A stretch of 25,558 nt of DNA, from positions 1 to 25,558 of the IMG/VR virus record IMGVR_UViG_3300013131_000226; one strand, 5' to 3'. Position numbers and translations under genes: made by a program. The first letter of the stretch is position 1; every line of letters starts with the position of its first letter. This DNA is from a virus. The notes under the pieces were generated by a model. That model worked only from the letters and a program-made list of their open reading frames with translations, was not told where the DNA came from and ran no database searches. Below are positions 16,349 through 25,268 of this stretch, in pieces.

Positions 16349-17659
16349 TTATTCGCGCACTACGGCACCGGCAGGCGGTGTTTCTGTAAGTAAACTGGTG
16401 GTCGGAGCGGCCAGTTGAAGTCCTGTGATACCCTTGCTGCCCCCACCCGCATGCTGCAAGATGGCGTTGGCGATGGTTGTCTGATTCTGCACGGCTGCGG
16501 AGTAAATCTGCTTGGCTTCCAGCGCTTCGGGGCTGTTAGGCCCAGAGTTTTTTACCGCGTCGCGGTAGTTGCGCCCTGCTTCCGCCACGGCCTGCTGCGC
16601 CACGGTATGCAGCCCACCAAGCTCTTTGACATTGGCCGCCAGCGCTGCGCTATTGCCGGCCGCTGCCGCTTTATCCGCCGCATAACGAGACGCCTCCACT
16701 TGTTTCTGAAGCGAAAACATCCCGCTCATCAGGGCTTGATTAGACCTCACATCTTGTCCGCGCTCGGCCATAGCTTGATTAACCGCAGCGGCGCGCTCGG
16801 CGCGATCCATGTTGGCCAGCTGAATCTGCTGACCCAAGGCTTCCTTGCGTTCTTTCTCGATGTCGCCCATCTCAGTGCGGTACGCGCCCAATCCGTGCGT
16901 AGCACCTGTCGCCAGATTTCCCAAGAAACCCGCACGGGGACTCTCCGAGGCTGCCTGCGCCATACGCAATCCTGCTTCTGTCAGACCCATCCATTTGGCG
17001 CGGCTTGCGCGATCAGAGCGCTCAGCAGCGTCTTGCTTCAGCTGCTCACGGATAGAGTCAGCGTCAGCGTTGGGGCTGAGCACTTTCTTGATTTCAGCAA
17101 CGCGCTCTTCCAGCGATTTTTCAGGTACTTTGTATTTGTCATACCACGACTCATAACTGAGATCGCTGCTAGGTGCGGCGGCACGGATGCCCGCGCTGGG
17201 CGCTGCCGTGGGAGGCAGTGCTTCGGCCGGTGTAGTGACTTCTGGTGTAGGTGCGGTAGCGGGAGGCGTCTCGACCGGAACACTTGTGGGTGTAGCGGCG
17301 CGAGTAGGCATTAGGGCATCACCCCACCACCAACGCTCTGGCTCCTCCGCTTTAACTGTACCTTTACTGTCTTTGAACCGACGCACCTTGCCGCCGTCGC
17401 GGAAAGCGATAATACCCCCACCAGACATGGTCTGCACCTGCTCAGGCGGCGTTGAGGATACAACCTGCTGCGCGACACTCGGCGGCTGCGGCTGCGCAGC
17501 TGTAGCGGCCTGCTTCAACCGGTTGATCTCGGCAATACGAGCGATAATGACATTGGAGAAGCCCGCGTACTGCGGGTTACGCAGCAGAGAGACCAGCTGG
17601 GTTGGGTCTGCGATGCGCCCGATTATTGCTGCGGTCTTACCATATTCGCCCCTCTGCAT
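16349..17659 (-). CDS. Internal virion / ejection-type protein
   Basis: A 436-residue structural protein in the middle of the late operon. The N-terminus (PTQLVSLLRNPQYAGFSNVIIARIAEINRLKQ) is followed at about residue 80 by GGGIIAFRDGGKV, a glycine motif common in podovirus virion proteins. Then comes a low-complexity Pro/Ala/Thr linker (125-165), a charged segment with WYDKYKVPEKSLEERV, and a long helical C-terminal half (AAVNQAMAERGQDVRSNQAL, ALAANVKELGG) typical of DNA ejection proteins. The ribosome site is AGGAGGCGGT, placed at the stop of the upstream gene. No enzyme motif is seen. Confidence 0.85.
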   Translation of the reverse strand: MQRGEYGKTAAIIGRIADPTQLVSLLRNPQYAGFSNVIIARIAEINRLKQAATAAQPQPPSVAQQVVSSTPPEQVQTMSGGGIIAFRDGGKVRRFKDSKGTVKAEEPERWWWGDALMPTRAATPTSVPVETPPATAPTPEVTTPAEALPPTAAPSAGIRAAAPSSDLSYESWYDKYKVPEKSLEERVAEIKKVLSPNADADSIREQLKQDAAERSDRASRAKWMGLTEAGLRMAQAASESPRAGFLGNLATGATHGLGAYRTEMGDIEKERKEALGQQIQLANMDRAERAAAVNQAMAERGQDVRSNQALMSGMFSLQKQVEASRYAADKAAAAGNSAALAANVKELGGLHTVAQQAVAEAGRNYRDAVKNSGPNSPEALEAKQIYSAAVQNQTTIANAILQHAGGGSKGITGLQLAAPTTSLLTETPPAGAVVRE

Positions 17660-17667
17660 ACCGCCTC

Positions 17668-19008
17668 CTAGACCTTAGTACCCGTCGCTGCATTGTACGC
17701 GCCTAGACCGGCAATGCCCAAGCCTGCCAGCTGGCCGGCGACGTTCGGTGTGGGAGCGTACTGAATGACGTTCGATTGCGCGGTGGTGGGTGTACCATGC
17801 AGCAGCCCTGCCATCCAGTTCGCCTGCTGCTTACCGTAGTCGCGCTGGTTGATGAAGTCTTGATACGCAATGTCCATCTGCTGCTGAGTAAGCGCTTGTT
17901 GCTGCTGGCCCACACCCATCTGGGCATGGAGCCGCGCCAAGTCGGTTGCCTGCTGCGTCTGTCCAAGGCTTGCCAGTCCAGCGGCTTGTGCCTGCTCTGC
18001 GGAGAGCTGTTGCCCTGCCAGCTGCGCTTGCTGCCCGGCGAGAGCGCCGACCTGCTGTTGTTGCGCCAGCTCTTGCCCTGCCAACTGACCGCCGAACTGT
18101 GCTTGCTGCGCACCGATCGCCGCGAGCGCCTGCTGTTGTTGCAACTGATCTTGGAACTGCATATTGCCGATATTGGCCAGCTGAGACGCACCGGACATTT
18201 GCCGCGCCAAGTCCGCGTTGAACTGGAACATACCCGTCTGATACGCTTGGTTGGCCCCTTGCATCTGGATGTCGTTTTGCAGCTGCAACAGGTTGCGTTG
18301 CGCTTCAGCGTCGGCAATACCTTGACGGCTACCACCAAAAGCACCGGCCTTGGCAAACTGCGCCGACCGGCCAGTCATTTGAATGTCCGCTTGCCGCTGT
18401 GCTTCGCGCTTGGCGATGTCCGACACCGCTTGCTGGTACGGGTTCATGTAGGCAGCGACCATGGCGGGGTCTGTCCACATCTGGTTCATCGCGGCTTGGG
18501 TTGCGGTAGAGGCCGTACCGAATTGCCCCGGCTGCGCAATGCCTTGTACGCCAGCACCCGCAGCGGCAAGATTGCCCATACCCGGAGCGTAAGCACCGGC
18601 TACGTTGATGCCTTGAGTGCCTGTAATGGCCCCAGCGAGATTAGTTCCTGCGGGCTGATACGCATCTGCTACATTCTGCCCAGCGAGGATGTTGCTAGCC
18701 TGCCCGAATTGCGTGGGAGCACCTAAGCCAAGGATACCTGTCTGTGCCGCAGTTTGAGCGGGAGTGAACCCGGCGGTGCGCTGGCCAGTGTACGGTGTGT
18801 ACGGGTTATTGGCGATAGCCTCAGCACTGGCGACGTTACGGGTAACGTACGGCTCAAGATACGCGGGCAGGTTGGTGTTGGTGACAGTGGTATTTGTCGG
18901 AGCTGGGGGTGGGGAGCCGCCGCCGCAGAAAGCGATGTTACGACCGATAGTAATGGTGTCGAGGTGCCGGTCAAATTTGTCTTGGCTGTGAAGTTTAACT
19001 AGGCTCAT
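17668..19008 (-). CDS. Gln/Ala-rich internal virion protein
   Basis: A 446-residue protein. A short Pro/Thr-rich head (SPPPAPTNTTVTNTNLPAY) precedes a Gly/Ala region and the motif NPYQQAVSDIAKREAQRQADIQ. The second half is made of Gln/Ala-rich repeats such as AQFGGQLAGQELAQQQQVG, LAGQQAQLAGQQLS and EQAQAAGLASLGQTQQ, long helices expected to form a coiled coil. This is typical of podovirus ejection or internal core proteins. The start overlaps the upstream 157-aa gene by four bases (ATGA), with an AGGAG ribosome site. Confidence 0.88.
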   Translation of the reverse strand: MSLVKLHSQDKFDRHLDTITIGRNIAFCGGGSPPPAPTNTTVTNTNLPAYLEPYVTRNVASAEAIANNPYTPYTGQRTAGFTPAQTAAQTGILGLGAPTQFGQASNILAGQNVADAYQPAGTNLAGAITGTQGINVAGAYAPGMGNLAAAGAGVQGIAQPGQFGTASTATQAAMNQMWTDPAMVAAYMNPYQQAVSDIAKREAQRQADIQMTGRSAQFAKAGAFGGSRQGIADAEAQRNLLQLQNDIQMQGANQAYQTGMFQFNADLARQMSGASQLANIGNMQFQDQLQQQQALAAIGAQQAQFGGQLAGQELAQQQQVGALAGQQAQLAGQQLSAEQAQAAGLASLGQTQQATDLARLHAQMGVGQQQQALTQQQMDIAYQDFINQRDYGKQQANWMAGLLHGTPTTAQSNVIQYAPTPNVAGQLAGLGIAGLGAYNAATGTKV

Positions 19009-19478
19009 TTGGGACTCCTCGCGCGTTCCTCGCGTTGCAGATTCAGCAGATAGTTGTCATACCCCTCGGCATGTATGAATCGACGTATGGCTATTGTAGC
19101 ATCCACAGCCCATTTTGCACCACCAATTATCAGGGCGCATTGTGTCACAATCGCGGCATATTCGCTACGAATTATGAAGGCTATCTGCTTATCCGCGTCG
19201 GTTCCTGTTCGCTCCATGAAGGTGGCCGCTTGCCAGTGGATAATAGCGCTGGCGACCATGGGTTGCAGCTGGTTAAAGTGTTTCTGGTAGAACGCATTGC
19301 CGGGTATGGTAACCAGCGCGTGCCAGAAGGCTTCGTCAATCTGCGATGGGGATGCCGGGGCGTCCTTATCGATCAGATCGTCCCACAGATGGGCGACTTC
19401 CATGAGGCACAACAAAAAGTTCGCTGCGTCCGTATCGCCGCGTACGGCGTCCAGAACCGCTTGGGTACGATCAGACAT
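19005..19478 (-). CDS. Helical protein with a DDxxD-like motif, function unknown
   Basis: A 157-residue, mainly helical protein. Residues 29-39 read AHLWDDLIDKD, containing DDLID (33-37). A DDxxD motif is the metal-diphosphate site of isoprenoid synthases, but the chain is too short (those are about 300 aa) and no second Asp-rich motif is seen, so the resemblance may be chance. The rest is hydrophobic helix (FYQKHFNQLQPMVASAIIHW, ALIIGGAKWAVDATIAIRRF). It overlaps the methyltransferase by 8 bases and the 446-aa gene by 4, so it is translated as part of the same cassette. I do not assign a function. Confidence 0.8.
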   Translation of the reverse strand: MSDRTQAVLDAVRGDTDAANFLLCLMEVAHLWDDLIDKDAPASPSQIDEAFWHALVTIPGNAFYQKHFNQLQPMVASAIIHWQAATFMERTGTDADKQIAFIIRSEYAAIVTQCALIIGGAKWAVDATIAIRRFIHAEGYDNYLLNLQREERARSPK

Positions 19479-20166
19479 TGGACTCCTTCACAAAAAGATA
19501 CTCTACCGCCGACACGCACTGTACGGTAGACGGGTATTGTGGAGGCACCGGCAGCGCAGCGCACGACTGCACAAAGTCCGGGGACACACCTCGCCGAGAG
19601 TCGTAGAGATGGGCTAGCCGTAGTCCGGCGGCTTCCGCCGTGGCGATCACTTCGTCGGGGTCTCGGCTAAAATCATACGTCCAGTACCGCTGCGCATAAT
19701 CTCTTGCTTGGACAGCCTCAGGGCTATGCCCGTAGGCTATAAAATCCTTGCAGTAAAACTTGCCGCCGATGCTCAGCATGGTTGCAACGACCTTAACCAG
19801 TGAGTCCCAAGGCACATACCCGGCGCTCTCTACTGCCGTCACTAAATCCACACCATGAGCTGCCACGGAAAGCATATCCATTTTCAAAAAGCGGCTTTCA
19901 GGAAAGTTCTTTTTAGCATGCGCTACGTTCGCCGCGCTGTTGCTCACGCCGAAACAAAACACATTCTCCTTACGCATGGTATCCACCAACAACCCACTAC
20001 CACACCCAAGGTCAACCGCTACATCTCCGGGTTTGAGTTGCGCCAGCCGCAATATACGGGTCGGCATATCGCCGAAGTCCGCCGCGTTATACGTGCCTTT
20101 TTTCAGCACCAGTTCGGCGTGCATATCGTAAAACTCTTCACTGTTTTTCCACGGCAAGTCAGTCAC
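19471..20166 (-). CDS. Class I SAM-dependent methyltransferase
   Basis: A 231-residue Rossmann-fold methyltransferase. Motif I is VAVDLGCGSGLLVDTM (49-64). The second strand and its acidic/Ser region is CFGVSNSAANVAHAKK (71-86). The stretch FLKMDMLS (93-100) is the motif II/III region, and LVTAVESAGYVPW (108-120) is the post-motif strand expected to place the substrate. There is no DNA-methylase [DN]PPY motif, so a small molecule, protein, lipid or glycan substrate is more likely than DNA. It is embedded in the virion operon directly after a sulfotransferase-like gene, with 8-base overlaps on both sides. Confidence 0.92.
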   Translation of the reverse strand: MTDLPWKNSEEFYDMHAELVLKKGTYNAADFGDMPTRILRLAQLKPGDVAVDLGCGSGLLVDTMRKENVFCFGVSNSAANVAHAKKNFPESRFLKMDMLSVAAHGVDLVTAVESAGYVPWDSLVKVVATMLSIGGKFYCKDFIAYGHSPEAVQARDYAQRYWTYDFSRDPDEVIATAEAAGLRLAHLYDSRRGVSPDFVQSCAALPVPPQYPSTVQCVSAVEYLFVKESNV

Positions 20167-20674
20167 GATACAGCTCCGCGAACAAGTTTCTAATCACCGC
20201 CTTGTTGTACGGCACACAGGCAAACTCCGGTTGAATCTGCATCTTGACCAACTCATAGTGACGTTCAGGATCAAACGGCTTCTCCAGCAGGTACTCGTAG
20301 ATGTGCTGCGCTGCGTCCACATTAAATAAGTCAGCGGTAGTCACGTGGACACCGGCGATGCTGTCCAGCAGCGTGGTGACTTTATCTTCTTCCAAGGGGT
20401 TTACGCCCAGCTCTTCCAGCGAATCATTTATCTCCCGGATGTCGCGGTGCACGATGACCTTACGGGCTGGGTGCGCGTTTACGAACTCTGGGAACTGATA
20501 CAGCGCAGTGCAGGCGATGCCCAACGTTTTACCGGGCGACGAAAACTCATCGAGCCGCTCACGCGGCACTCGAAGAAGTGGGTCATGGACGCATATAGTG
20601 GTGTCGGTGCTGAGCCAGTTAGCCGCCCACGTCGTCCCAGAACGCGGTGCGGCGATTACCATAAAGTCGATCAT
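20159..20674 (-). CDS. Sulfotransferase-like protein
   Basis: A 171-residue protein whose N-terminus MVIAAPRSGTTWAANWL contains the PRSGTTW P-loop (10-16) used by sulfotransferases to bind the 5'-phosphosulfate of PAPS. KVIVHRDIREINDSL (72-86) fits the 3'-phosphate-binding segment (Arg and Ser). At 171 residues it is much shorter than typical sulfotransferases (about 250-350), but phage-encoded short members exist. The acceptor is unknown. The start overlaps the stop of the 536-aa protein (ATGA), and the end overlaps the methyltransferase by 8 bases, so the three small genes are co-translated. Confidence 0.88.
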   Translation of the reverse strand: MIDFMVIAAPRSGTTWAANWLSTDTTICVHDPLLRVPRERLDEFSSPGKTLGIACTALYQFPEFVNAHPARKVIVHRDIREINDSLEELGVNPLEEDKVTTLLDSIAGVHVTTADLFNVDAAQHIYEYLLEKPFDPERHYELVKMQIQPEFACVPYNKAVIRNLFAELYRD

Positions 20675-22281
20675 GCTGGCATCAACCTACCGGTTTTAAC
20701 TTGGGGGGCTTGCTTACTTTTACCTGTGCGGGCTTTGCGTACCGTGCTCACCATCTTGTCCAGCTTTTTAGCGCCGGCATTGGAGCTGCCGTTACCCAGA
20801 TGACTTACGGCATCGGCTGGGACAATATACTCACCGTCCGCTACGCGGATCGGCTCAGACACGCTACCACCGTCGATATAGGCAGGGATGGAGTCAGACA
20901 TACCATCGCCCGCGCCGCGAGTGAACATTGGGTCAAGGGAACCGCGATGACCGCGCAGATTCAGACTACCGCCCCGGGCGTAAGCGGCCACACGCTCGCC
21001 GTACTCTTTCATACGAGCATAACGCTCGTCTCTGGGGAGGCTCTCTAAACCGACCCGACCACCAGCAGCGTATGGGCGCATCACGGTGTATCCGGGAGCC
21101 TGCGTGTAGTTACTCAACTGGTTGCCAGTGAAATATGTAGCCTCACCACCGCCCGCAGGGGCAACCGGGTTTGCGACCTGCGTAATACCCGAGGTAGACG
21201 GCCCAGCCATATTAACTGCACGCATAAGCGGGCTATTAGGGGTAGGCTTCATAGCTTGTTTCAAGCCGTACGCACCCAGAGCACCGATACCCAAGGCTGT
21301 CTTGGGGTTAGCTGCGGCGTTGGCCATTAACTGCTGGGTGAAGCTAGGGTTGCTCGCGCTGACTGCTCGAGTGGCCATCTTGTCCCAAATAGCGGGCGTA
21401 GCGGTAGGCAGCTGCGATTGAGCACTGGTGTACGCCGTGGCGTAATCGACCGGGGTAGGGGATACCCAAGCCGGTGCATTAGTAGATGCCAGATTGGCCA
21501 TGAGTCCGGAGGGTTGCGCCGCAGGGGCGGCAGCTACCGCAGTAGGCGTAGCGGCGGCTACATTAACCCCTGCTGGAGTGGCGGACGGCAAGCCTAGTGT
21601 TTCCGTAACCCACGACATAGGACGGCGCGTGGCGGAAGCAATGTCGCTGACGCTAGCCCCTTGCCGGTAGTATGCGGTGTTCACTTTTTGCGCCAAGTCC
21701 AATTCTGAGCCGTACGCTGCCGGCGCGGATGCGCTAGGAGCCGCAGTAACCGGAGCCATTGCGCCGGGCTGAGCCAAAAAGTCCGTGGTCATCACATCAG
21801 CAGCGGAGGGGGTAGCGCCGGGAGCAGCAGCCAGCGGAGCGGTAGCTACCGCAGGGGGTGGAGTGATCGCAGACATAGCCGCCGTATCAGCAGTGTTCGC
21901 CGCTGCCGCCTCAGGAGCTAGCGTGGCAGCGTCAGCACCAGCACCCCAACCACTTGCCATGCCACCCAGAGCACCGCTCAGGCCGCCCATCAGCGCGCCA
22001 CGACCGATAGGGCCGCCCTCAATCGCAGAGCCCAGAGCGCCACCGGCGGCACCCGCCAGCATATAAGCACCGACGCCTTGCAGTCCGGGAATAAACATCG
22101 CAGCCATCGGGAGTATGGTACTCAGCAGCCCTGCCTCGGGGAGGCTTGTTTTGGGGTTGACCGGCAGGCTACGCAGCCCGCCAATTTTAGCGAGTGCGGC
22201 AACCTCGCCTTTGGTCATGTGTACGAGCTCGGTATCGGGGCCGCGTCCATGAGCGGCAATAGCTTGAGCAATGTGTTTCAT
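20671..22281 (-). CDS. Ala/Gly-rich virion structural protein (tail or ejection associated)
   Basis: A 536-residue protein with conserved ends and a low-complexity middle. Residues 14-50 (PDTELVHMTKGEV, then PVNPKTSLPEAG) match the N-terminal module of a podovirus structural family. Residues 48-110 are hydrophobic and Gly-rich, possibly a membrane-inserting segment. The middle (115-330) is an Ala/Pro/Thr linker. The C-terminal part has repeated Gly-Gly motifs (AAGGRVGL, YARGGSLNL, IDGGSV) and then DGMSDSIPA and VADGEYIVPADAVSHLGNGS, a strongly conserved phage signature. The ribosome site is AAGGAG. The precise position in the virion is unknown. Confidence 0.87.
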   Translation of the reverse strand: MKHIAQAIAAHGRGPDTELVHMTKGEVAALAKIGGLRSLPVNPKTSLPEAGLLSTILPMAAMFIPGLQGVGAYMLAGAAGGALGSAIEGGPIGRGALMGGLSGALGGMASGWGAGADAATLAPEAAAANTADTAAMSAITPPPAVATAPLAAAPGATPSAADVMTTDFLAQPGAMAPVTAAPSASAPAAYGSELDLAQKVNTAYYRQGASVSDIASATRRPMSWVTETLGLPSATPAGVNVAAATPTAVAAAPAAQPSGLMANLASTNAPAWVSPTPVDYATAYTSAQSQLPTATPAIWDKMATRAVSASNPSFTQQLMANAAANPKTALGIGALGAYGLKQAMKPTPNSPLMRAVNMAGPSTSGITQVANPVAPAGGGEATYFTGNQLSNYTQAPGYTVMRPYAAGGRVGLESLPRDERYARMKEYGERVAAYARGGSLNLRGHRGSLDPMFTRGAGDGMSDSIPAYIDGGSVSEPIRVADGEYIVPADAVSHLGNGSSNAGAKKLDKMVSTVRKARTGKSKQAPQVKTGRLMPA

Positions 22282-22291
22282 GGGCGGCTCC

Positions 22292-23398
22292 TTACTGGTT
22301 AATCTGGTTTACTGTCAGTATTATAGACGGGATTGCAGGTCTTACATAGGGTGTAGTCTGCGCAACGGTCGCCGCAAGCGAGGACGTCGTAGCGGCAGAG
22401 GCCCATATCAACTCAAAATAGTCGTTCGCCTGCATGGATAGCTGAAAGTTCCAGCTTGGAACGATGACATCCGAGTTACTTTTGATCGTTATTTCCGTCG
22501 CCGAGTTAGGCACGTCAATCCCATTGATGCGCGGCCATATAAACAAACTCTGGCTGGCAGCATTGGTGCTGCGCACCTGCGCCGAGAACTGAAAGTTATA
22601 ATGCCCCGCAGACTGGCACACGATACGCGACGCCGGCGTGCCTACGACAACTTTGTTTGACGAATCCGTGGTGTTAAATGTGACTGCTTGCGGGGTGTTG
22701 GCGACGGCGGGCACCTGTGTGGTGGTGTCGGAGAACGCCCCATAGGCAAGCGGTAGGGTGAGGGTCGGCCGTACCATGAGCACACCAGCGGCGGCGTCTT
22801 TTACCAGCACTGCGGCAACAGGAATGGTCAGGTTGGGTACCGTGGGCTTCACGTTGGTCAATGCTCCGGCGACTGTGGGGCTCGCATACAGGACATCGCC
22901 GACGTTCCATGCCGAAGTGTTCAGACCGGTGACTTCACCGAACCAAGTAACCAACCCTTTTTGCCCGGCAAGAATGTCCATGGCCGCCACGCCGACGGTG
23001 TACAGCGAAGGAATAGTGCCGTTCGCAATGTGCAGCCCCACCTGAGTCCCGCCAGAGATTACACCGGAAAAAGCGACTACGGAACCTTTTGTGATAGTAG
23101 TTGCGGTGCCGTTATACACGGGCGGGAAATACTGATCCATGCCGATGTGCTGCAACACAGAGTCCAGCCCCATGCCAATCGCTGGCGTGCCGTAAGTGTC
23201 GTTCCAGCTCAGCCGCGCAGGGGCATAGTCTGCACCGGTCTTATGGAAGTCAATGTACGCTGGAAACGCCAGCGCGCCGGAAAAGTTGTTGAGGCGCACC
23301 GCCTCAAGGTATTGCGTCAGTATCCGATGCGTGTAGTTAATATAGTCCGCATCGTACGCCTTGGGCGCAAGCGGGAGTGCTGGCGGACGGTAGCTCAT
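22292..23398 (-). CDS. Tail fibre or head decoration-like protein with C1q-like end
   Basis: A 368-residue protein. The N-terminus contains LSWNDTYGTPAIGMGLDSVLQHIGMDQYF, a motif of phage fibre/structural proteins, followed by small beta repeats (TITKGSVVAFSG, AGQKGLVTWFGEVTG, WNVGDVLYASPTVAGAL). The C-terminal 135 residues (from about 232, with AGHYNFQFSAQVRS, NGIDVPNSATEITI, QANDYFELIWAS) have the pattern of a C1q/TNF-like jelly roll, a common receptor-binding or trimerising end of phage fibres. Adjacent to the gp10-like hub gene with a 4-base overlap, it probably acts at the tail, but a capsid-fibre role cannot be excluded. Confidence 0.85.
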   Translation of the reverse strand: MSYRPPALPLAPKAYDADYINYTHRILTQYLEAVRLNNFSGALAFPAYIDFHKTGADYAPARLSWNDTYGTPAIGMGLDSVLQHIGMDQYFPPVYNGTATTITKGSVVAFSGVISGGTQVGLHIANGTIPSLYTVGVAAMDILAGQKGLVTWFGEVTGLNTSAWNVGDVLYASPTVAGALTNVKPTVPNLTIPVAAVLVKDAAAGVLMVRPTLTLPLAYGAFSDTTTQVPAVANTPQAVTFNTTDSSNKVVVGTPASRIVCQSAGHYNFQFSAQVRSTNAASQSLFIWPRINGIDVPNSATEITIKSNSDVIVPSWNFQLSMQANDYFELIWASAATTSSLAATVAQTTPYVRPAIPSIILTVNQINQ

Positions 23399-25260
23399 CG
23401 CTGGCCATCCTCACGGATGTCTATGCGTGGCGTGCCGAGCTGCCATGTGGTGCCTACTTGATTGGACTCAATCCGGAACGACATCTGCCGGCCACGTATG
23501 CGTGTCCAAGCCTGCTCGGTGAACTGCCCGAAAGGCACCACAGAAGTCTGCACGGTGTTCTTGGCATCGGTCTGAGTGAATGCCGCGCCGGGGGCTGACC
23601 GAGCTTTAAGTGTTAGGGTGACCGTCGGTTGTTGAGCAGTAGACCCGTCAAAATCCACATCGGGGATGATGCGTTGTACGAAACTGTAGTTCTGACCGTC
23701 GCCAATATCAAAGTCGGCCGACTCAAGAAATGCGTCTATTGGAGAAGGCGGTACTGTCGAACCATCGTCCATGCCGAGGTCGTGGTAGTAGACTTTACCG
23801 TCGTAGCCAGCGGCGAGCGGGTTCGGGCGCAGGGGGGAGTCCAGCCAAGCTGACCGCGACATGGAGCCGAAAGTCCAGATGTCTTCGACATAGTTGTACA
23901 CTACATACCGGTCAATCACGGTTGAGTTGAGCGAGCAATAGAACCAGATGACCTCGTTATACTGCACATTGGTGCCAGCCTGCACCTGCCCTATTTGCGA
24001 CATGTTCATGTTACTGAATACGTATTTACGCACGGTCGAATTAAGTGTCTGCACTTGCCCGTTGTACACGTAGAATTTATCTTTACCCATCCAGTACGCT
24101 ACGTTATCAGCCACCGCGACAGCGGTTACGGAGGCCACACTGATATTTTCTGCCAACGTGTTAAACGAGAATACGATTGGTGGCCCGACAAACTGCACCG
24201 TGATAAGGGTGGTGTCTGTCCATATCAGGTTTTCCTGCCGCACTTTTTTAGCGGCGTAAGTATAGCTACCTGCCGTAATACGCTGATCCCCTGCGGTGGA
24301 AGCCGCCGAAGGTGTCCAGTTAAGCGGATTGCCTTGGTCGCACCAGCGGATCAGCATAGGGTCTTCTACTGTTGAGCCTAGCGGGTTTGTACCGATAGCC
24401 AGCACGTGCTGATCGTCGGTGACCAGCAGATTATCCGCCACAGTCGGGGCGTCGCTCGCACCTGCTATGGTTTGAATAGCCACTGCCCGAGTGCTAAGCA
24501 TGGCATCAATAGAACCACCAGACGCTGACCAGTAATAGATGCCTCCATCTCGAATGGAGAATATAAAATCCTGACCGAAGTTATCGCCAACCCACTGGCG
24601 CATACCCGCAGTAACAACCCCGGGATTACTCGCCGCTGCCAGACCCCAGCCAGCGGCTCCGAAGGCACCAACACCTACACCGACGCCAGCGACCGACAAG
24701 GTTGGGCCAGTGTTGACTTGAAACGCTGCGGTTACTGTGCCTCCACCGGTGACCGCGCCGAGCGTGCAGGGCGTTGCGATGAACGTAAACGTGTTGGCGG
24801 TTACTGAAGTGATCTGGTGCTCGGTATTGAGCGTGGTCGCCAGAATACCGTCTACAGCCGTCGCCCCGGTGAAGGTAACGAAATCGTCAATGGCAGCCCC
24901 GTGAGCGACGGCTGTAACAGTAACCGTAGTCGACCCGGCAGTGCCGGTGGTAAAGGGGTTGGTCAAGACCACCGTATAGCGGATCGGCGTGATGTCGTAG
25001 AACGTCTGGCCGCGCTCAAGGTATATTTTTAAGTTAGTGCCAATGGCCAGCAGGTTCTCCCGCGCGATAGTAGCCCAGTTGTGAAGAAACCGGGCAACAC
25101 CCAAAAAGGTACCGGCACCAAGTAGCTGCCATCCGCCGATCTTCTCCGGAGTACCAGAACGGAAACGGATTTTATCCATGTCCCACCAGCCGCCTTCGTT
25201 GGTGTACCTAGTGTTCTCCCGATTCACCCCGGGCTTGAATGTCAGCTTTTGCAGCGGCAT
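23395..25260 (-). CDS. P22 gp10-like tail hub / DNA stabilisation protein
   Basis: A 621-residue beta-rich protein resembling P22 gp10 and podovirus tail hub proteins that plug the portal and retain packaged DNA. The start MPLQKLTFKPGVNRENTRY, then GGWWDMDKIRFRSGTPEKIGGW, is the typical N-terminal motif. Residues about 97-180 form an Ig-like beta insert (TVTVTAVAHGAAIDDFVTF). Beta-propeller-like repeats follow, e.g. MLIRWCDQGNPLNWTPSAAS (299-318) and AYWMGKDKFYVYNGQ. The C-terminus includes YNYVEDIWTFGSMSRSAWLD. The ribosome site is AAGGTG. Position between the lysis genes and fibre gene is consistent with the family. Confidence 0.93.
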   Translation of the reverse strand: MPLQKLTFKPGVNRENTRYTNEGGWWDMDKIRFRSGTPEKIGGWQLLGAGTFLGVARFLHNWATIARENLLAIGTNLKIYLERGQTFYDITPIRYTVVLTNPFTTGTAGSTTVTVTAVAHGAAIDDFVTFTGATAVDGILATTLNTEHQITSVTANTFTFIATPCTLGAVTGGGTVTAAFQVNTGPTLSVAGVGVGVGAFGAAGWGLAAASNPGVVTAGMRQWVGDNFGQDFIFSIRDGGIYYWSASGGSIDAMLSTRAVAIQTIAGASDAPTVADNLLVTDDQHVLAIGTNPLGSTVEDPMLIRWCDQGNPLNWTPSAASTAGDQRITAGSYTYAAKKVRQENLIWTDTTLITVQFVGPPIVFSFNTLAENISVASVTAVAVADNVAYWMGKDKFYVYNGQVQTLNSTVRKYVFSNMNMSQIGQVQAGTNVQYNEVIWFYCSLNSTVIDRYVVYNYVEDIWTFGSMSRSAWLDSPLRPNPLAAGYDGKVYYHDLGMDDGSTVPPSPIDAFLESADFDIGDGQNYSFVQRIIPDVDFDGSTAQQPTVTLTLKARSAPGAAFTQTDAKNTVQTSVVPFGQFTEQAWTRIRGRQMSFRIESNQVGTTWQLGTPRIDIREDGQR

Positions 25261-25268
25261 AAGGCACC

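Noticed and set aside
16415-18726. 299-aa (16415-17314) and 316-aa (17776-18726) + strand frames
   Set aside because: Both are mirror frames of the internal virion genes; Cys/Arg/Leu-rich composition and no ribosome site.
19374-19388. DDLID as proof of an isoprenoid synthase
   Set aside because: The protein is half the needed length and lacks the second Asp-rich motif; kept only as a finding.
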